From positions 1 to 64,000 of the forward strand of contig NZ_DASTPW010000036.1 of NCBI RefSeq assembly GCF_035762065.1: DNA of 64,000 bases, in the 5' to 3' direction. This document shows, piece by piece, positions 16,501-25,565 of this stretch (the first letter of the stretch is position 1; each line of letters opens with the position of its first letter). The notes beneath the pieces were generated by a model. That model was not told the origin of the DNA. It searched no databases and saw nothing but the letters and a program-made list of their open reading frames with translations. The DNA is from Methylibium sp035762065. Its GTDB lineage: Bacteria > Pseudomonadota > Gammaproteobacteria > Burkholderiales > Burkholderiaceae_C. A program made the position numbers and the translations under genes.

Positions 16501-18140
16501 TCAAGCGCTTCATCAATCGCCTGCTGGGCAAGGACGACGCCGCGACGCCGGTGCAACGCACGGGCAAGCGCGTCGAGGTGCCGCAGGAAGTGCACGGCAT
16601 CGATCCGGCGCTGGTGGACGACAAGGCCGTCAAGGTCGTCGAGACGCTGCAGCAGGCCGGCCACACCGCCTACATCGTCGGCGGCGCGGTACGCGACATG
16701 ATGCTGGGCCTGCGGCCGAAGGACTTCGACGTCGCCACCGACGCGACGCCGGAGCAGGTCAAGGCGCTGTTCCGGCGCGCCTTCATCATCGGCCGGCGCT
16801 TCCGCATCGTCCATGTGGTCTACGGGCGCGGTCGCGAGCACGAGGTGATCGAGGTCTCGACCTTCCGCGCCAACCTCGATGCGAGCGCGGCCGAGCAGGT
16901 CGCGGGCAACGAGAAGACCTCGCGTGCCGAGCTGCAGGCCAACAAGGGCGGCCACGTCGTCGACGCGAGCGGCCGCGTGCTGCGCGACAACGTCTGGGGC
17001 CCGCAGATCGAGGACGCCGCGCGGCGCGACTTCACCGTCAACGCGCTGTACTACGACCCGACCACCCGCACGGTGGTCGACTACCACCAAGGCATCGCCG
17101 ACGCGAAGAAGCGGCTGCTGCGCATGATCGGCGACCCCGCCGCGCGCTACCGCGAGGACCCGGTGCGCATCGTGCGCGCGGTGCGCTTCGCGGCGAAGCT
17201 CGGCTTCGAGATCGAGCCCAAGACGCTCAAGCCGGTGCACGAGAGCGCCGCGCTGCTCGAGGCGGTGCCGATCTCGCGCCTGTTCGACGAGATGATCAAG
17301 CTGCTGCAGACCGGGCACGCGCTGAAGTCGATCGAGCAGCTGCGCAGGCTCAACCTGCTCGCGATCTTCCCGTTGCTGGACGCGGTGCTGGCCGACGCGC
17401 AGAAGAACCCCGCGCGGGAAGCTTTCATCCAGGCGGCGCTGGCCGACACCGACCGGCGCGTCGCCGAAGGCAAGCCGGTCGCGCCGAGCTTCCTGCTCGC
17501 CTGTTTGCTGTGGCACGAGGTGCTGGCCGGCTGGCAGCGCCGCAAGGCGCAGGGCACGCCGCCGTTCCCGGCGCTGCAGGACGCCGTCGATGCGGCCTTC
17601 GATGCGCGCATCGGCGACATCTCCGGCCGCGGCAAGCTGGGCACCGACATGCGCGAGATCTGGACGATGCAGCCGCGCTTCGAGCGCCGCAGCGGCAACA
17701 CGCCGGCGAGCCTCGTCGAGCAGCCGCGCTTTCGAGCCGGCTTCGATTTCCTGCGGCTGCGCGCGGACACCGGCGAGGTGCCCGCCGAATTCGCCGAGTG
17801 GTGGGAGGACTACTCGCTCGGCAGCGACGAGGAACGGCGCGCGCTCGTCGAACTGGCACGCGAGCAGGAGCACGCGCGCCGGGTGAAGGCGCCGCCGGCT
17901 GCCGGCCGCGTGACGGCGGTGCGCAAGCCGAAGGCGGTGGACGACGCGGGCGACGGGCCGGACGCGGAGACCGCCGACGGCGCGGAGGACGCCGAGGAGG
18001 TCGAAGCCGCAGGAGCCGCGGAAGCCGGCGAGGCGCCGGCGCGCAAGCGCCGCCGCCGGCGCCGCAAGCCGGCGTCGCAGCGCGACGGCGGCGAGACCGC
18101 CGCCGTCGTCACGCCCGCCTCGCCGGACGACAAGGCCTGA
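16497..18140 (+). CDS. pcnB: poly(A) polymerase I
   Basis: Adds 3' poly(A) tails to RNA, promoting decay. The nucleotidyltransferase head holds the GGAVRDMMLGLRPKDFDVATDA signature with catalytic aspartates (about residues 62-83), followed by RRDFTVNALYYDP and the REDPVRIVRAVRFAAKLGF helix typical of PcnB/CCA enzymes. It is 547 residues, longer than the E. coli protein. The C-terminus (after residue ~460) is a disordered Glu/Ala/Lys-rich tail with the basic run ARKRRRRRRKPASQR, probably for RNA binding. Start ATG overlaps the HAD stop. tRNA CCA-adding activity is unlikely but not excluded. Confidence 0.94.
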   Translation: MIKRFINRLLGKDDAATPVQRTGKRVEVPQEVHGIDPALVDDKAVKVVETLQQAGHTAYIVGGAVRDMMLGLRPKDFDVATDATPEQVKALFRRAFIIGRRFRIVHVVYGRGREHEVIEVSTFRANLDASAAEQVAGNEKTSRAELQANKGGHVVDASGRVLRDNVWGPQIEDAARRDFTVNALYYDPTTRTVVDYHQGIADAKKRLLRMIGDPAARYREDPVRIVRAVRFAAKLGFEIEPKTLKPVHESAALLEAVPISRLFDEMIKLLQTGHALKSIEQLRRLNLLAIFPLLDAVLADAQKNPAREAFIQAALADTDRRVAEGKPVAPSFLLACLLWHEVLAGWQRRKAQGTPPFPALQDAVDAAFDARIGDISGRGKLGTDMREIWTMQPRFERRSGNTPASLVEQPRFRAGFDFLRLRADTGEVPAEFAEWWEDYSLGSDEERRALVELAREQEHARRVKAPPAAGRVTAVRKPKAVDDAGDGPDAETADGAEDAEEVEAAGAAEAGEAPARKRRRRRRKPASQRDGGETAAVVTPASPDDKA

Positions 18141-18146
18141 GCGCCG

Positions 18147-18647
18147 ATGGCCGCGACGCAGCGTGCCTACGTCGGCCTCGGCGCGAACCTCGGCGACGCG
18201 CTCGCCGCGCTGCGCGCGGCCGTCGCCGCGCTCGACGCCTTGCCGGCGACGCGCCGCGTCGCGCTGTCGTCGCTGTACCGCAGTGCGCCGATCGATTCGA
18301 GCGGGCCGGACTACCTGAACGCCGTCGCGGCGCTCGACACGGCGCTCGCGCCGCACGAGCTGCTCGCGGCGCTGCAGGCGATCGAGCTCGAACACGGCCG
18401 CGAGCGGCCGTACCGCAACGCGCCGCGCACGCTTGACCTCGACCTGCTGCTGCACGGCGACGCGCGGCTCGGCGAGTCCGCGCTCACGCTGCCGCATCCG
18501 CGCCTGCACGAGCGCGCCTTCGTGCTGGCGCCGCTGGCGGAGATCGCGCCCGGGCTCGAGCTGCCGGCGCACGGCCGCATCGAAGCGGCGCTGGCGCGGG
18601 TGGCCGGCCAGCGCATCGAGCGCAGCGGCGAAAGCCTCGTCGCATGA
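18147..18647 (+). CDS. folK: HPPK, 6-hydroxymethyl-7,8-dihydropterin pyrophosphokinase
   Basis: Transfers pyrophosphate from ATP to 6-hydroxymethyldihydropterin in folate synthesis. The 166-residue protein has the family motifs YVGLGANLGDALAALRAA at the N-terminus, YRSAPIDSSGPDYLNAVA, and NAPRTLDLDLLLHGD with the metal-binding aspartates, then LPHPRLHERAFVLAPLAEIAP. It lies six bases after pcnB and overlaps the DUF486 gene by four bases. The pcnB-folK pair is widespread. Confidence 0.96.
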   Translation: MAATQRAYVGLGANLGDALAALRAAVAALDALPATRRVALSSLYRSAPIDSSGPDYLNAVAALDTALAPHELLAALQAIELEHGRERPYRNAPRTLDLDLLLHGDARLGESALTLPHPRLHERAFVLAPLAEIAPGLELPAHGRIEAALARVAGQRIERSGESLVA

Positions 18648-19003
18648 GCGCAGCGATCACGTCGGTTTCGCTGCAGACCGTCGGCCTGCTGATCCTGTCG
18701 AACGTCTTCATGACCTTCGCGTGGTACGGCCACTTGAAGACGCTGCACGACCGGCCGTGGTGGATCGCGGTCGTCGCGAGCTGGGGCATCGCCTTCTTCG
18801 AGTACCTGCTGATGGTGCCGGCCAACCGCATCGGCGCGACGCAATTCAGCGTCGGCCAGCTGAAGATCGTGCAGGAGGTGATCACGCTGAGCGTCTTCGT
18901 GCCCTTCGCGGTGCTCTACCTGCGCGAGCCGCTGAAGCTTGACTACCTGTGGGCCGGGCTGTGCATCGTCGGCGCGGCCTACTTCATCTTCCGATCGGCA
19001 TGA
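18644..19003 (+). CDS. DMT-like small membrane protein (DUF486)
   Basis: A 119-residue protein with four hydrophobic segments; the sequence around NVFMTFAWYGHLK, FFEYLLMVPANRIGA and FSVGQLKIVQEVITL is the DUF486 (PF04342) core. The family is distantly related to small multidrug-resistance and other drug/metabolite transporters, but no substrate is established. It is coupled at both ends (ATGA overlaps) to folK and the deoxynucleoside kinase gene. Confidence 0.88.
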   Translation: MSAAITSVSLQTVGLLILSNVFMTFAWYGHLKTLHDRPWWIAVVASWGIAFFEYLLMVPANRIGATQFSVGQLKIVQEVITLSVFVPFAVLYLREPLKLDYLWAGLCIVGAAYFIFRSA

Positions 19004-19800
19004 CGGGCACCGCGCCCACTTCGTTCTCCGCCCCTTCGGCGCGACCGTTCGGGACCGGGATGAAGTTCGCCCACATCGCCATCGAAGGCCCGATCGGCGT
19101 CGGCAAGACGACGCTCGCGCGCGCGCTCGCCGCGCAACGCGGCGCGAAGCTGCTGCTCGAGGAGCCGGCCGACAACCCCTTCCTCGAGCGCTACTACGAG
19201 GACATGGGCCGCGCGACGCAGCGCGGCGCCGGCTGGAAGGGCAATGCGCTCGCGCTGCAGACGCAGCTGAACTTCCTGTTCCAGCGCGTCGAGCAGCTGG
19301 CGGTGCTGAAGCAGCCGGGCATCTTCGAGCAGGGGCTGATCAGCGACTTCCTGTTCGCGAAGGACGCGATCTTCGCGGCGCTCACGCTCGGCGACGAGGA
19401 CCTCGCGCTGTACCGGCAGATCCACAAGCGCCATGCGCAGCGCGTGCCGGAGCCGGACCTCGTGATCTGGCTGCACGCCGAGCCCGACACGCTGCTCGCG
19501 CGCATCGCCCGCCGCGGCCTTCCGATGGAGCGGCACATCACCGAGGACTACCTGCGCGCGTTGAGCGATGCCTACCAGCGTCACTTCACCACGCACCGCG
19601 GCGCACCGGTGCTCGCCATCAACACCGAGGCCTTTCATCCGGCGGCCGATGCGCCGGACGGCCCGAGCTTCCGGCGCGTGCTCGATCGCATCGAACGCTT
19701 CAAGGGCCCCTTCGAATACTTCGATCCGCCCGACCTGCCCGGGCGCGCGAGCGACGGCCGGCTCGTGGCGCCGAAGCAGGGCGGCCTGATCGAAGGCTGA
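19000..19800 (+). CDS. deoxynucleoside kinase family protein
   Basis: Phosphorylates deoxynucleosides with ATP. The Walker A motif is EGPIGVGKTTLARAL; then EEPADNPFLERYYED, the TQLNFLFQR helix, the ISDFLFAKDAIFA stretch corresponding to the family DRS-type active site, and the lid region RIARRGLPMERHI. The start ATG at 19000 overlaps the DUF486 stop; a second ATG at 19060 begins closer to the conserved core, so the first 20 residues may not be made. The location after folK matches many betaproteobacteria, where panB often follows, but here it does not. Confidence 0.88.
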   Translation: MTGTAPTSFSAPSARPFGTGMKFAHIAIEGPIGVGKTTLARALAAQRGAKLLLEEPADNPFLERYYEDMGRATQRGAGWKGNALALQTQLNFLFQRVEQLAVLKQPGIFEQGLISDFLFAKDAIFAALTLGDEDLALYRQIHKRHAQRVPEPDLVIWLHAEPDTLLARIARRGLPMERHITEDYLRALSDAYQRHFTTHRGAPVLAINTEAFHPAADAPDGPSFRRVLDRIERFKGPFEYFDPPDLPGRASDGRLVAPKQGGLIEG

Positions 19801-19828
19801 AGCCGGCGTTGCTGGCCGGCGCACCCGC

Positions 19829-20668
19829 GTGTCGATGACCTTCCTGCTGCTTGGCATCGCGATCCTCGCGGTGTGGGCGCCGCCGCTGCGCTTGCCCCAC
19901 TTGGTGCCGGCTTGGTGGCCCTGCTTCGCCGCAGCGCTCTTGGCCGCGGTGGTCGAGGGCGTGGTGCGCTGGCCCGGCCTGCTGGCGATCGCGCTGTTGC
20001 TCGCCTGCGCGTGGGGCTCGAAGCGAGCGGACGGCGCCGCCGGGGCGCTGTTCACTGCGGCCCTCGCGGGTCTTGCGCTCGCGATGGCCCTCCACCTGGT
20101 GCCGGGTTTTCGAAACCCGGTGCATCTGGCCGGCGTGCGCGCGAGCGTTGATGGCGCGGGCTTCACCCAGTACCTCAACTTCGACAAGGGCGCCGCAGGA
20201 CTGGTGCTCCTGGCTTTCCATGGGCGCCGCGGTGGCTTCCCGCCGGTGCGCACGCTGCTGATCGCGGGGGTGACCGTGGTCGTGACCCTGGGTCTCGCCG
20301 TCGCGCTCGCGCACGTGCGCGTCGACGTGAAGTGGCCGTCGTACGCGCTGTCGTTCCTGCTGATCAACCTGCTGTTCACCTGCGTGCCCGAGGAGGCGTT
20401 CTTTCGCGGCCTGGTGCAGGAGCGGCTGATGGCGATCGCAGCGCGGCGCCGTGCTTGGGCCGGCGCGTCGGTGGTCGCCTGCGCGGCGCTGTTCGGCCTG
20501 GCTCACCTGGGCGGCGGCCCCACCGCTGCGGCGATCGCAGCCGTCGCCGGCCTCGGCTACGCCGTCGCCTACGCCGCCACCCGCCGGGTCGAAGCGGCGG
20601 TCCTGGCGCACTTCGCGGTCAACGCGGTGCACTTCATCGGCTTCACCTATCCGCATCGATCCGCTTGA
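19829..20668 (+). CDS. CPBP-family intramembrane glutamic/metallo-protease
   Basis: A membrane protein of 279 residues with about eight hydrophobic segments. The C-terminal half holds the ABI/CPBP (PF02517) motifs: PEEAFFRGLVQERL (EExxxR), FGLAHLGGG (FxxxH) and AHFAVNAVHF. This family includes CAAX prenyl proteases, but the bacterial members mostly lack defined substrates. The start may be GTG at 19829 or the ATG at 19835; no clear Shine-Dalgarno discriminates. Base usage is slightly less GC-biased than that of its neighbours. Confidence 0.85.
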   Translation: MSMTFLLLGIAILAVWAPPLRLPHLVPAWWPCFAAALLAAVVEGVVRWPGLLAIALLLACAWGSKRADGAAGALFTAALAGLALAMALHLVPGFRNPVHLAGVRASVDGAGFTQYLNFDKGAAGLVLLAFHGRRGGFPPVRTLLIAGVTVVVTLGLAVALAHVRVDVKWPSYALSFLLINLLFTCVPEEAFFRGLVQERLMAIAARRRAWAGASVVACAALFGLAHLGGGPTAAAIAAVAGLGYAVAYAATRRVEAAVLAHFAVNAVHFIGFTYPHRSA

Positions 20669-20756
20669 AGGGCCGCGCCGCGGGCCGTTCATGGCAGCGG
20701 TGTGACAATGCCAGCCGCCCGGAACCACCCCGGGTCTCGACCTCACCGGAGCGCCC

Positions 20757-21404
20757 ATGCTGCTTGGCAAGCTCTTGCCGCGCGACGGCAATTTCTTCGA
20801 ACTGTTCGACCAGCATGCGCGGTACATCGTCGAAGGCGCGCGCGCCTTCCTCGCGCTGATCGACGGCTACGACGACCCCGCCGAGCGCGAACGCCACGCC
20901 GCCGCGGTGATCGCCGCCGAGCAGCGCGCCGACAAGATCACCCACGAGGTCAACCGGCTGCTGCACAAGACCTTCATCACGCCGCTCGACCGCGAGCAGA
21001 TCCATTCGCTGATCAACGCGATGGACGACGTGCTCGACCTGCTGCAGGACACCACCGAGACGATGAGCCTCTACGACGTGCGCCGCATGACCGAGGAGAC
21101 GCGGCAGCTCGGCCAGCTCAGCGCACGCTGCTGCGAGCGCGTGCAGCACGCCGTCTCGCTGCTGCCCAAGCTGAAGGACGCGAGCACGGTCGACGCCGCG
21201 CTCAAGACCTGCGAGGAGATCGACCACCTCGAAAGCGACGCCGACCGCGTGATGCGCGCCGCGATGAGCCGGCTGTTCCGCGAGGAGCCCGACGTGCGCG
21301 AGCTGATCAAGCTGAAGGCCGTCTACGAGATGCTCGAGTCGATCACCGACCGCTGCGAGGACGTGGCGAACCTGATCGAGGGCATCGTCCTCGAGAACTC
21401 TTGA
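20757..21404 (+). CDS. DUF47 family Pit accessory protein
   Basis: A 215-residue all-helical PhoU-like protein (TIGR00153, DUF47). Recognisable are the N-terminal LPRDGNFFELFDQHARYIVEGARAF, the helix ADKITHEVNRLLHKTFITPLDREQIHSLI and AMDDVLDLLQDTTETM. Family members lie next to low-affinity phosphate transporters and are thought to regulate them. The pit gene follows 88 bases downstream, past a hairpin-rich intergenic repeat, so the two are likely one functional unit. Confidence 0.93.
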   Translation: MLLGKLLPRDGNFFELFDQHARYIVEGARAFLALIDGYDDPAERERHAAAVIAAEQRADKITHEVNRLLHKTFITPLDREQIHSLINAMDDVLDLLQDTTETMSLYDVRRMTEETRQLGQLSARCCERVQHAVSLLPKLKDASTVDAALKTCEEIDHLESDADRVMRAAMSRLFREEPDVRELIKLKAVYEMLESITDRCEDVANLIEGIVLENS

Positions 21405-21415
21405 GCGAAATGTCG

Positions 21416-21480
21416 GCCCCCACGTCGCTTCGCTCCTGCCCTCCGAGGGGGCGCTCGGCCGCCTTGGGGCGGGCCGGCGG
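21416..21480. repeat. hairpin-rich intergenic element
   Basis: A GC-rich block between the DUF47 gene and pit with GCCCCC (21416-21421) pairing with GGGGGC (21447-21452), followed by a CCTTGGGGCGGGCCGGCGG tail. I recall near-identical blocks scattered between genes in Rubrivivax-, Variovorax- and Acidovorax-like genomes. Only this copy was seen in the window. Function unknown. Confidence 0.55.
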
Positions 21481-21492
21481 CGGCCGCCTCGC

Positions 21493-22503
21493 GTGAGCTC
21501 GGTCCAGCTCGGCTTCTGGGTCGTCGCGATGCTGGTCGCGCTGGCGATCGCCTTCGACTTTATGAACGGCTTCCACGACGCCGCGAACTCGATCGCCACC
21601 GTCGTCTCCACCGGCGTGCTCAAGCCGCAACAGGCGGTGGTCTTCGCGGCCTTCTTCAACTTCGTCGCGATCTTCGTCTTCCATCTCTCGGTCGCGGCGA
21701 CCATCGGCAAAGGCATCGTCGAGCCCGGCGTGGTCGATCCGAACGTGGTGTTCGGCGCGCTGGTCGGCGCGATCGCCTGGAACGTCGCCACGTGGTGGTT
21801 CGGCATCCCGTCGTCGAGCTCGCACGCGCTGATCGGCGGCCTCGTCGGCGCGACGCTCGCGAAGGCCGGGCCTTCGGCGCTGATCGGCGCAGGCCTGGGC
21901 AAGACGGTGGCCTTCATCGTCGTCTCGCCGCTGCTCGGCTTCCTGCTCGGCTCGGTGATGATGGTCGTCGTCGCCCACCTGTTCCGCTCGCGCTCGCCGC
22001 TGCGGGTGGACCGCGTGTTCCGCCGCGGCCAGTTGATCTCGGCGGCGGCCTACAGCCTCGGCCACGGCGGCAACGACGCGCAGAAGACCATCGGCATCAT
22101 CTGGATGCTGCTGGTCGCCACCGGCTACGCGCAGGCCGGCGACAGCACGCCGCCGTGGTGGGTGATCTGGAGCTGCTACCTCGCGATCGCCGCCGGCACG
22201 ATGTTCGGCGGCTGGCGCATCGTGAAGACGATGGGCCAGAAGATCACCAAGCTCAAACCCGTCGGCGGCTTCTGCGCCGAGACCGGCGGCGCGCTCACGC
22301 TCTTCGGCGCGACCTTGCTCGGCATCCCGGTCTCGACCACCCACACGATCACCGGCGCGATCGTCGGCGTCGGCTCGACGCAGCGCATGAGCGCGGTGCG
22401 CTGGGGCGTGGCCGGCACGATCGTGTGGGCTTGGATCTTGACGATCCCCGCTTCCGCGCTGATCGCGGCGGTGTTCTACGGGCTGAGCCGGCGGGTCTTC
22501 TGA
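21493..22503 (+). CDS. pit: low-affinity inorganic phosphate transporter, Pit family
   Basis: Inner-membrane phosphate:H+ symporter of 336 residues with about ten transmembrane segments. The duplicated family signature is clear: DFMNGFHDAANSIATVVSTG in the first half and YSLGHGGNDAQKTIGIIW in the second, plus IPVSTTHTITGAIVG near the end. A GTG start codon at 21493 gives the usual short N-terminus. It pairs with the preceding DUF47 gene. The convergent gene downstream begins 14 bases after the stop. Confidence 0.95.
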   Translation: MSSVQLGFWVVAMLVALAIAFDFMNGFHDAANSIATVVSTGVLKPQQAVVFAAFFNFVAIFVFHLSVAATIGKGIVEPGVVDPNVVFGALVGAIAWNVATWWFGIPSSSSHALIGGLVGATLAKAGPSALIGAGLGKTVAFIVVSPLLGFLLGSVMMVVVAHLFRSRSPLRVDRVFRRGQLISAAAYSLGHGGNDAQKTIGIIWMLLVATGYAQAGDSTPPWWVIWSCYLAIAAGTMFGGWRIVKTMGQKITKLKPVGGFCAETGGALTLFGATLLGIPVSTTHTITGAIVGVGSTQRMSAVRWGVAGTIVWAWILTIPASALIAAVFYGLSRRVF

Positions 22504-22516
22504 GCCGGCCCGGCGG

Positions 22517-23050
22517 CTACTTCGTCTCCGCCAACTTCTTCAAGTTTTCCAAGCCCGCCTTGTAGACGCCGGTGACCGCCTTCACCGCGGCCTCGTCGTT
22601 CTGATCCGGCGGCGGGTCGTTGTTCGGGAAGCCGCGGTAGAACGCGCCACGCCATTCGACGCTGGACTTGGCGCCTTCGCCGCTGACCGTGATCGTCGAG
22701 GTGTAGTTGGTCACCGGCAGGGCGCCGCCGTCCTTGGCGCGGTAGCCGTAGCTCTTGCCGGCGGCGTTGTACTTCTCCAGCGTCTCGACCAGCGCGCCGC
22801 CGCCCTTGAGCTTCAGGTTGCGCACGGAGCCCTCGGTGTTGCCCTTGTCGGCCGGGCTCGCTTCGACGGCCGGATGCCACTTCGCGAGCGCGTCGAAGTC
22901 CTTGACGATCGCCCACACCGCATCGGCCGGCGCATCGATCGCGATCTTCTCGACGACCTTCTGCCGCGTCGGGCCATGGGCCGACGCCGGCAGCGCTGCG
23001 AGCAAGGTGACGAGGGCCGAGGCCGCGAGGGCGTAGCGCCTGGGAAGCAT
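22517..23050 (-). CDS. secreted SRPBCC protein, MxaD-like
   Basis: A 177-residue protein with a Sec signal peptide (AASALVTLLAALPASAHG) and then a single START/SRPBCC domain: KIAIDAPADAVWAIVKDFDALAKWHPAVE, the KLKGGGALVETLEKY strand pair and YTSTITVSGEGAKSSVEW. Periplasmic proteins of this kind (MxaD in methylotrophs) assist quinoprotein alcohol dehydrogenase electron transfer or assembly. Its location at the end of the PQQ operon, 62 bases after the beta-propeller gene, supports that role, but no dehydrogenase is present here. It overlaps no other gene. Confidence 0.8.
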   Translation of the reverse strand: MLPRRYALAASALVTLLAALPASAHGPTRQKVVEKIAIDAPADAVWAIVKDFDALAKWHPAVEASPADKGNTEGSVRNLKLKGGGALVETLEKYNAAGKSYGYRAKDGGALPVTNYTSTITVSGEGAKSSVEWRGAFYRGFPNNDPPPDQNDEAAVKAVTGVYKAGLENLKKLAETK

Positions 23051-23112
23051 CGTGGGTCTCCTGATCGAGGGGTGATGGATCGACGTCGCAGTCTGCCTGC
23101 GCAGGCAGACGC

Positions 23113-24117
23113 TTAACGGCTCCCCGCTGCCGGTGCGACCGTGCCGACGAAGGCACCGAAGCCGCGCGGGTTCGCGCCGGTCGCAACGCTCGCGAGCTTG
23201 CGGCCCGAGCCGGCGTCGAGCACGTCGAGCCGCTCGTCCATCCAGTTGACGACCAGCACCTCGTCGCCCGCGGTCGCAATCCCTTCGGGATAGCCGAAGC
23301 CGGTGAGCGTGCGCACGACCTCGAGCTTGTCGGCATCGATCACCGAGACGCTGTCGTCGCGCTGGTTGGTCACGTACAGCAGCGCGCCACCGTGCGCGAG
23401 CGTCGCGCCGTAAGGCGCCTTGCCGACCTTCACCGTGGCGACGACCTTCGGCGCGGCACGATCGCGCAGGTCGATCACGCTGACGCTGTCGCTGTAGACG
23501 TTGAGCGCGTAGAGCCGCTGGCGCTTCGCGTCGAACAGCAGCGCGAACGGATGCTCCTGCACCGCGACGCGCGCACGCACGAAGGCCTTGGCCGGGTCGC
23601 TTGCATCGACGATCGCGATGCGGTCCTCGTCGCGCTCGGCGACGAACACCTCGCGCCCGTCGGCCGAAACCGCGACGCCGGCCGGCGCGCGGCCCAGCGG
23701 CACGCGCAGCACCTCGCGGTGCGTGCGGGCATCGAAGCCGAGCAGCTGCTGGCCGAACCAGTCGGCCACGTACACGCGCTGGCCGTCGGGCGCCGCGTCG
23801 ATGCCCACCGCGCCCTTGCCGGCCGAAAGGCTCGCGAGCTTGCCGCGCGTCGCGGCGTCGAGCACGGTGACCGCGTTGCTGTCGGGCGCGGTGACGAACA
23901 CCTTGCCCGCGCGATCGACCGCCACCACCCCCGCCGGCGAGCGATCGACCGGCACGGTGGCCACGACGGCGCGCGCGGCGACGTCGATCACGCTGACGGT
24001 GTGGTCGCCCTGGTTGGTGATCCAGGCGAAGGGGGCGGCGACGGCGGCGGCCGCGCTCCAGGCGGCGATCAGCGTCGCGACGACGGCGCGGGAAGCACCT
24101 CGCGGAACGGAACCCAT
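23113..24117 (-). CDS. YVTN-family beta-propeller protein of the PQQ cluster
   Basis: A 334-residue secreted protein: signal-like segment (ATLIAAWSAAAAVAAP) followed by seven or so repeats with the YVTN pattern, such as WITNQGDHTVSVIDVAARAVV, FVTAPDSNAVTVLDAATRG and YVTNQRDDSVSVIDADKL. Such beta-propellers are regularly encoded beside PQQ genes and quinoprotein dehydrogenases and are annotated as PQQ-dependent-catabolism-associated proteins. The ATG at 24117 was chosen because it puts the signal peptide near the N-terminus. It follows pqqE by 19 bases and is very likely co-transcribed with it. Confidence 0.85.
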   Translation of the reverse strand: MGSVPRGASRAVVATLIAAWSAAAAVAAPFAWITNQGDHTVSVIDVAARAVVATVPVDRSPAGVVAVDRAGKVFVTAPDSNAVTVLDAATRGKLASLSAGKGAVGIDAAPDGQRVYVADWFGQQLLGFDARTHREVLRVPLGRAPAGVAVSADGREVFVAERDEDRIAIVDASDPAKAFVRARVAVQEHPFALLFDAKRQRLYALNVYSDSVSVIDLRDRAAPKVVATVKVGKAPYGATLAHGGALLYVTNQRDDSVSVIDADKLEVVRTLTGFGYPEGIATAGDEVLVVNWMDERLDVLDAGSGRKLASVATGANPRGFGAFVGTVAPAAGSR

Positions 24118-24136
24118 GCGCGACAAGGCCTGGCGC

Positions 24137-25327
24137 TCAGCGAGGCCCGCTGCCGACGAGCTCCCGCGAGTTGGCATCGGTCCGGTACCAAAGCTCCCCG
24201 CTCTTCGCCGCATTCGGCACGAAGCGCATCGGCTGCCCGGGCGCGCTTGTCTCGGCCATCGGCTGAGTCTGGGCCAATGCGTCGTCGATCAGGTGCCGGT
24301 CCGGGCTCTTGGGGCAGACCGGGTCGGTCGCTGCCGCGTCGCCGGTGACGAGGAAGGCCTGGCAGCGGCAGCCGCCGAAGTCTTTCTCGTGCTGGTCGCA
24401 GGACTTGCAGGTCTCGCTCATCCAGCCGGTGCCGCGAAAGCGGTTGAAGGCGTCGCTGTCGCGCCAGATGCTTTCGATGCTGTGCCCGGTGACCTTGGGG
24501 AAGTCGAAGCCGGGCAGCATGCGCGCGCTGTGGCAGGGCAGGGCAGTGCCGTCGGGTGCCACCACCATGAACACCGCACCCCAGCCGGCCATGCAGGGCT
24601 TGGGTTTTGCGTCGACGTAGTCGGGCGAGACCCACAGCAGCTTCATCTTCCCGGCGAGCCGTTCGCGGTGGCTGTCGACGATGGCCTCGGCGTCGTGCAG
24701 TTCGTCGGGCGTGGGCATCAGCGCCGCGCGGTTGAGCCACGCCCAGCCGTAGTACTGCGTGTTCGCGAGCTCGAGGTAGTCGGCGCCCATGCGCTCGGCC
24801 ATGTCGATGATGCGGCCCACGTGCGGCAGGTTGTAGCGGTGCATCACGCAGTTCAGCACCATCGGGTAGCCGAGGCCCTTGATGATCGCGGCGACCTTGT
24901 TCTTGAGATCGAAGGTGCGGGTGGACGAGAGGAAGTCGTTCAGCTCCTTCGTCGAATCCTGGAAACTGAGCTGGATGTGGTCGAGGCCGGCGTCCTTCAG
25001 CGCGTGCGCGCGCTTCTCGGTGAGGCCGATGCCGGAGGTGATGAGGTTCGTGTAGTAGCCGAGCCCGCGCGCTTCGGCGACCAGCTCTTCGAGGTCGTCG
25101 CGCAGCAGCGGCTCGCCGCCGGAAAAGCCGAGCTGCACCGCGCCCATCTGCCGCGCTTCGCGGAAGACGCGCTTCCAGTCCTCGGTGCCGATCTCGCTCA
25201 TGTGCGCGGCGTAGTCGGTCGGGTTCGAGCAGAACACGCAGTGCAGCGGGCAGCGGTAGCTGAGCTCCGCGAGGAGCCACATCGGCGCGCCGGGCGCCTT
25301 GCGCTCAGGCGATCCAGTGCTGTTCAT
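24137..25327 (-). CDS. pqqE: PQQ synthesis radical SAM protein PqqE
   Basis: Radical S-adenosylmethionine enzyme that forms the carbon-carbon bond between the conserved Glu and Tyr of PqqA, in complex with PqqD. The 396-residue protein has the CPLHCVFC cluster motif (CxxxCxxC, about residues 26-33), the GFSGGEPLLRDDL loop, and the C-terminal SPASM-type cysteines CHSARMLPG and CKSCDQHEKDFGGCRCQAF. All family residues I can check are present. The start overlaps the end of pqqD by 23 bases. Confidence 0.97.
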   Translation of the reverse strand: MNSTGSPERKAPGAPMWLLAELSYRCPLHCVFCSNPTDYAAHMSEIGTEDWKRVFREARQMGAVQLGFSGGEPLLRDDLEELVAEARGLGYYTNLITSGIGLTEKRAHALKDAGLDHIQLSFQDSTKELNDFLSSTRTFDLKNKVAAIIKGLGYPMVLNCVMHRYNLPHVGRIIDMAERMGADYLELANTQYYGWAWLNRAALMPTPDELHDAEAIVDSHRERLAGKMKLLWVSPDYVDAKPKPCMAGWGAVFMVVAPDGTALPCHSARMLPGFDFPKVTGHSIESIWRDSDAFNRFRGTGWMSETCKSCDQHEKDFGGCRCQAFLVTGDAAATDPVCPKSPDRHLIDDALAQTQPMAETSAPGQPMRFVPNAAKSGELWYRTDANSRELVGSGPR

Positions 25328-25565
25328 CGGCGTGCCTCAGGAAGTCTTCGACGTCGCCCTGCAGGCCGTTCGTCGAGAACGCGCGTTCGAGGTCGGCGGT
25401 GATCTCGGCGACGCTGGTCTTGCCGTCGCAGCGCTTGAGAATCTCGCTCGCCGGCCCGTTCAGCTTGACCATGCCCTCCGGATACAGCAGCACCCACGCG
25501 TCCTGCGCCGGCTCGAACTGCAGGCGGAACATCGGCGCGAGGCGCGGCGTGGCAGTGATCGTCAT
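25305..25565 (-). CDS. pqqD: PqqD, PqqA peptide chaperone
   Basis: An 86-residue PqqA-binding carrier protein. The signature VLLYPEGMVKLNGPASEILKRCDGKTSVAEI is the typical PqqD fold. The ATG at 25565 overlaps the pqqC stop by four bases, and the C-terminus overlaps pqqE. The frame reads further upstream, but the conserved N-terminus MTITATPRLAP fixes this start. A stand-alone pqqD (not fused to pqqC) is the betaproteobacterial arrangement I expect. Confidence 0.95.
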   Translation of the reverse strand: MTITATPRLAPMFRLQFEPAQDAWVLLYPEGMVKLNGPASEILKRCDGKTSVAEITADLERAFSTNGLQGDVEDFLRHADEQHWIA

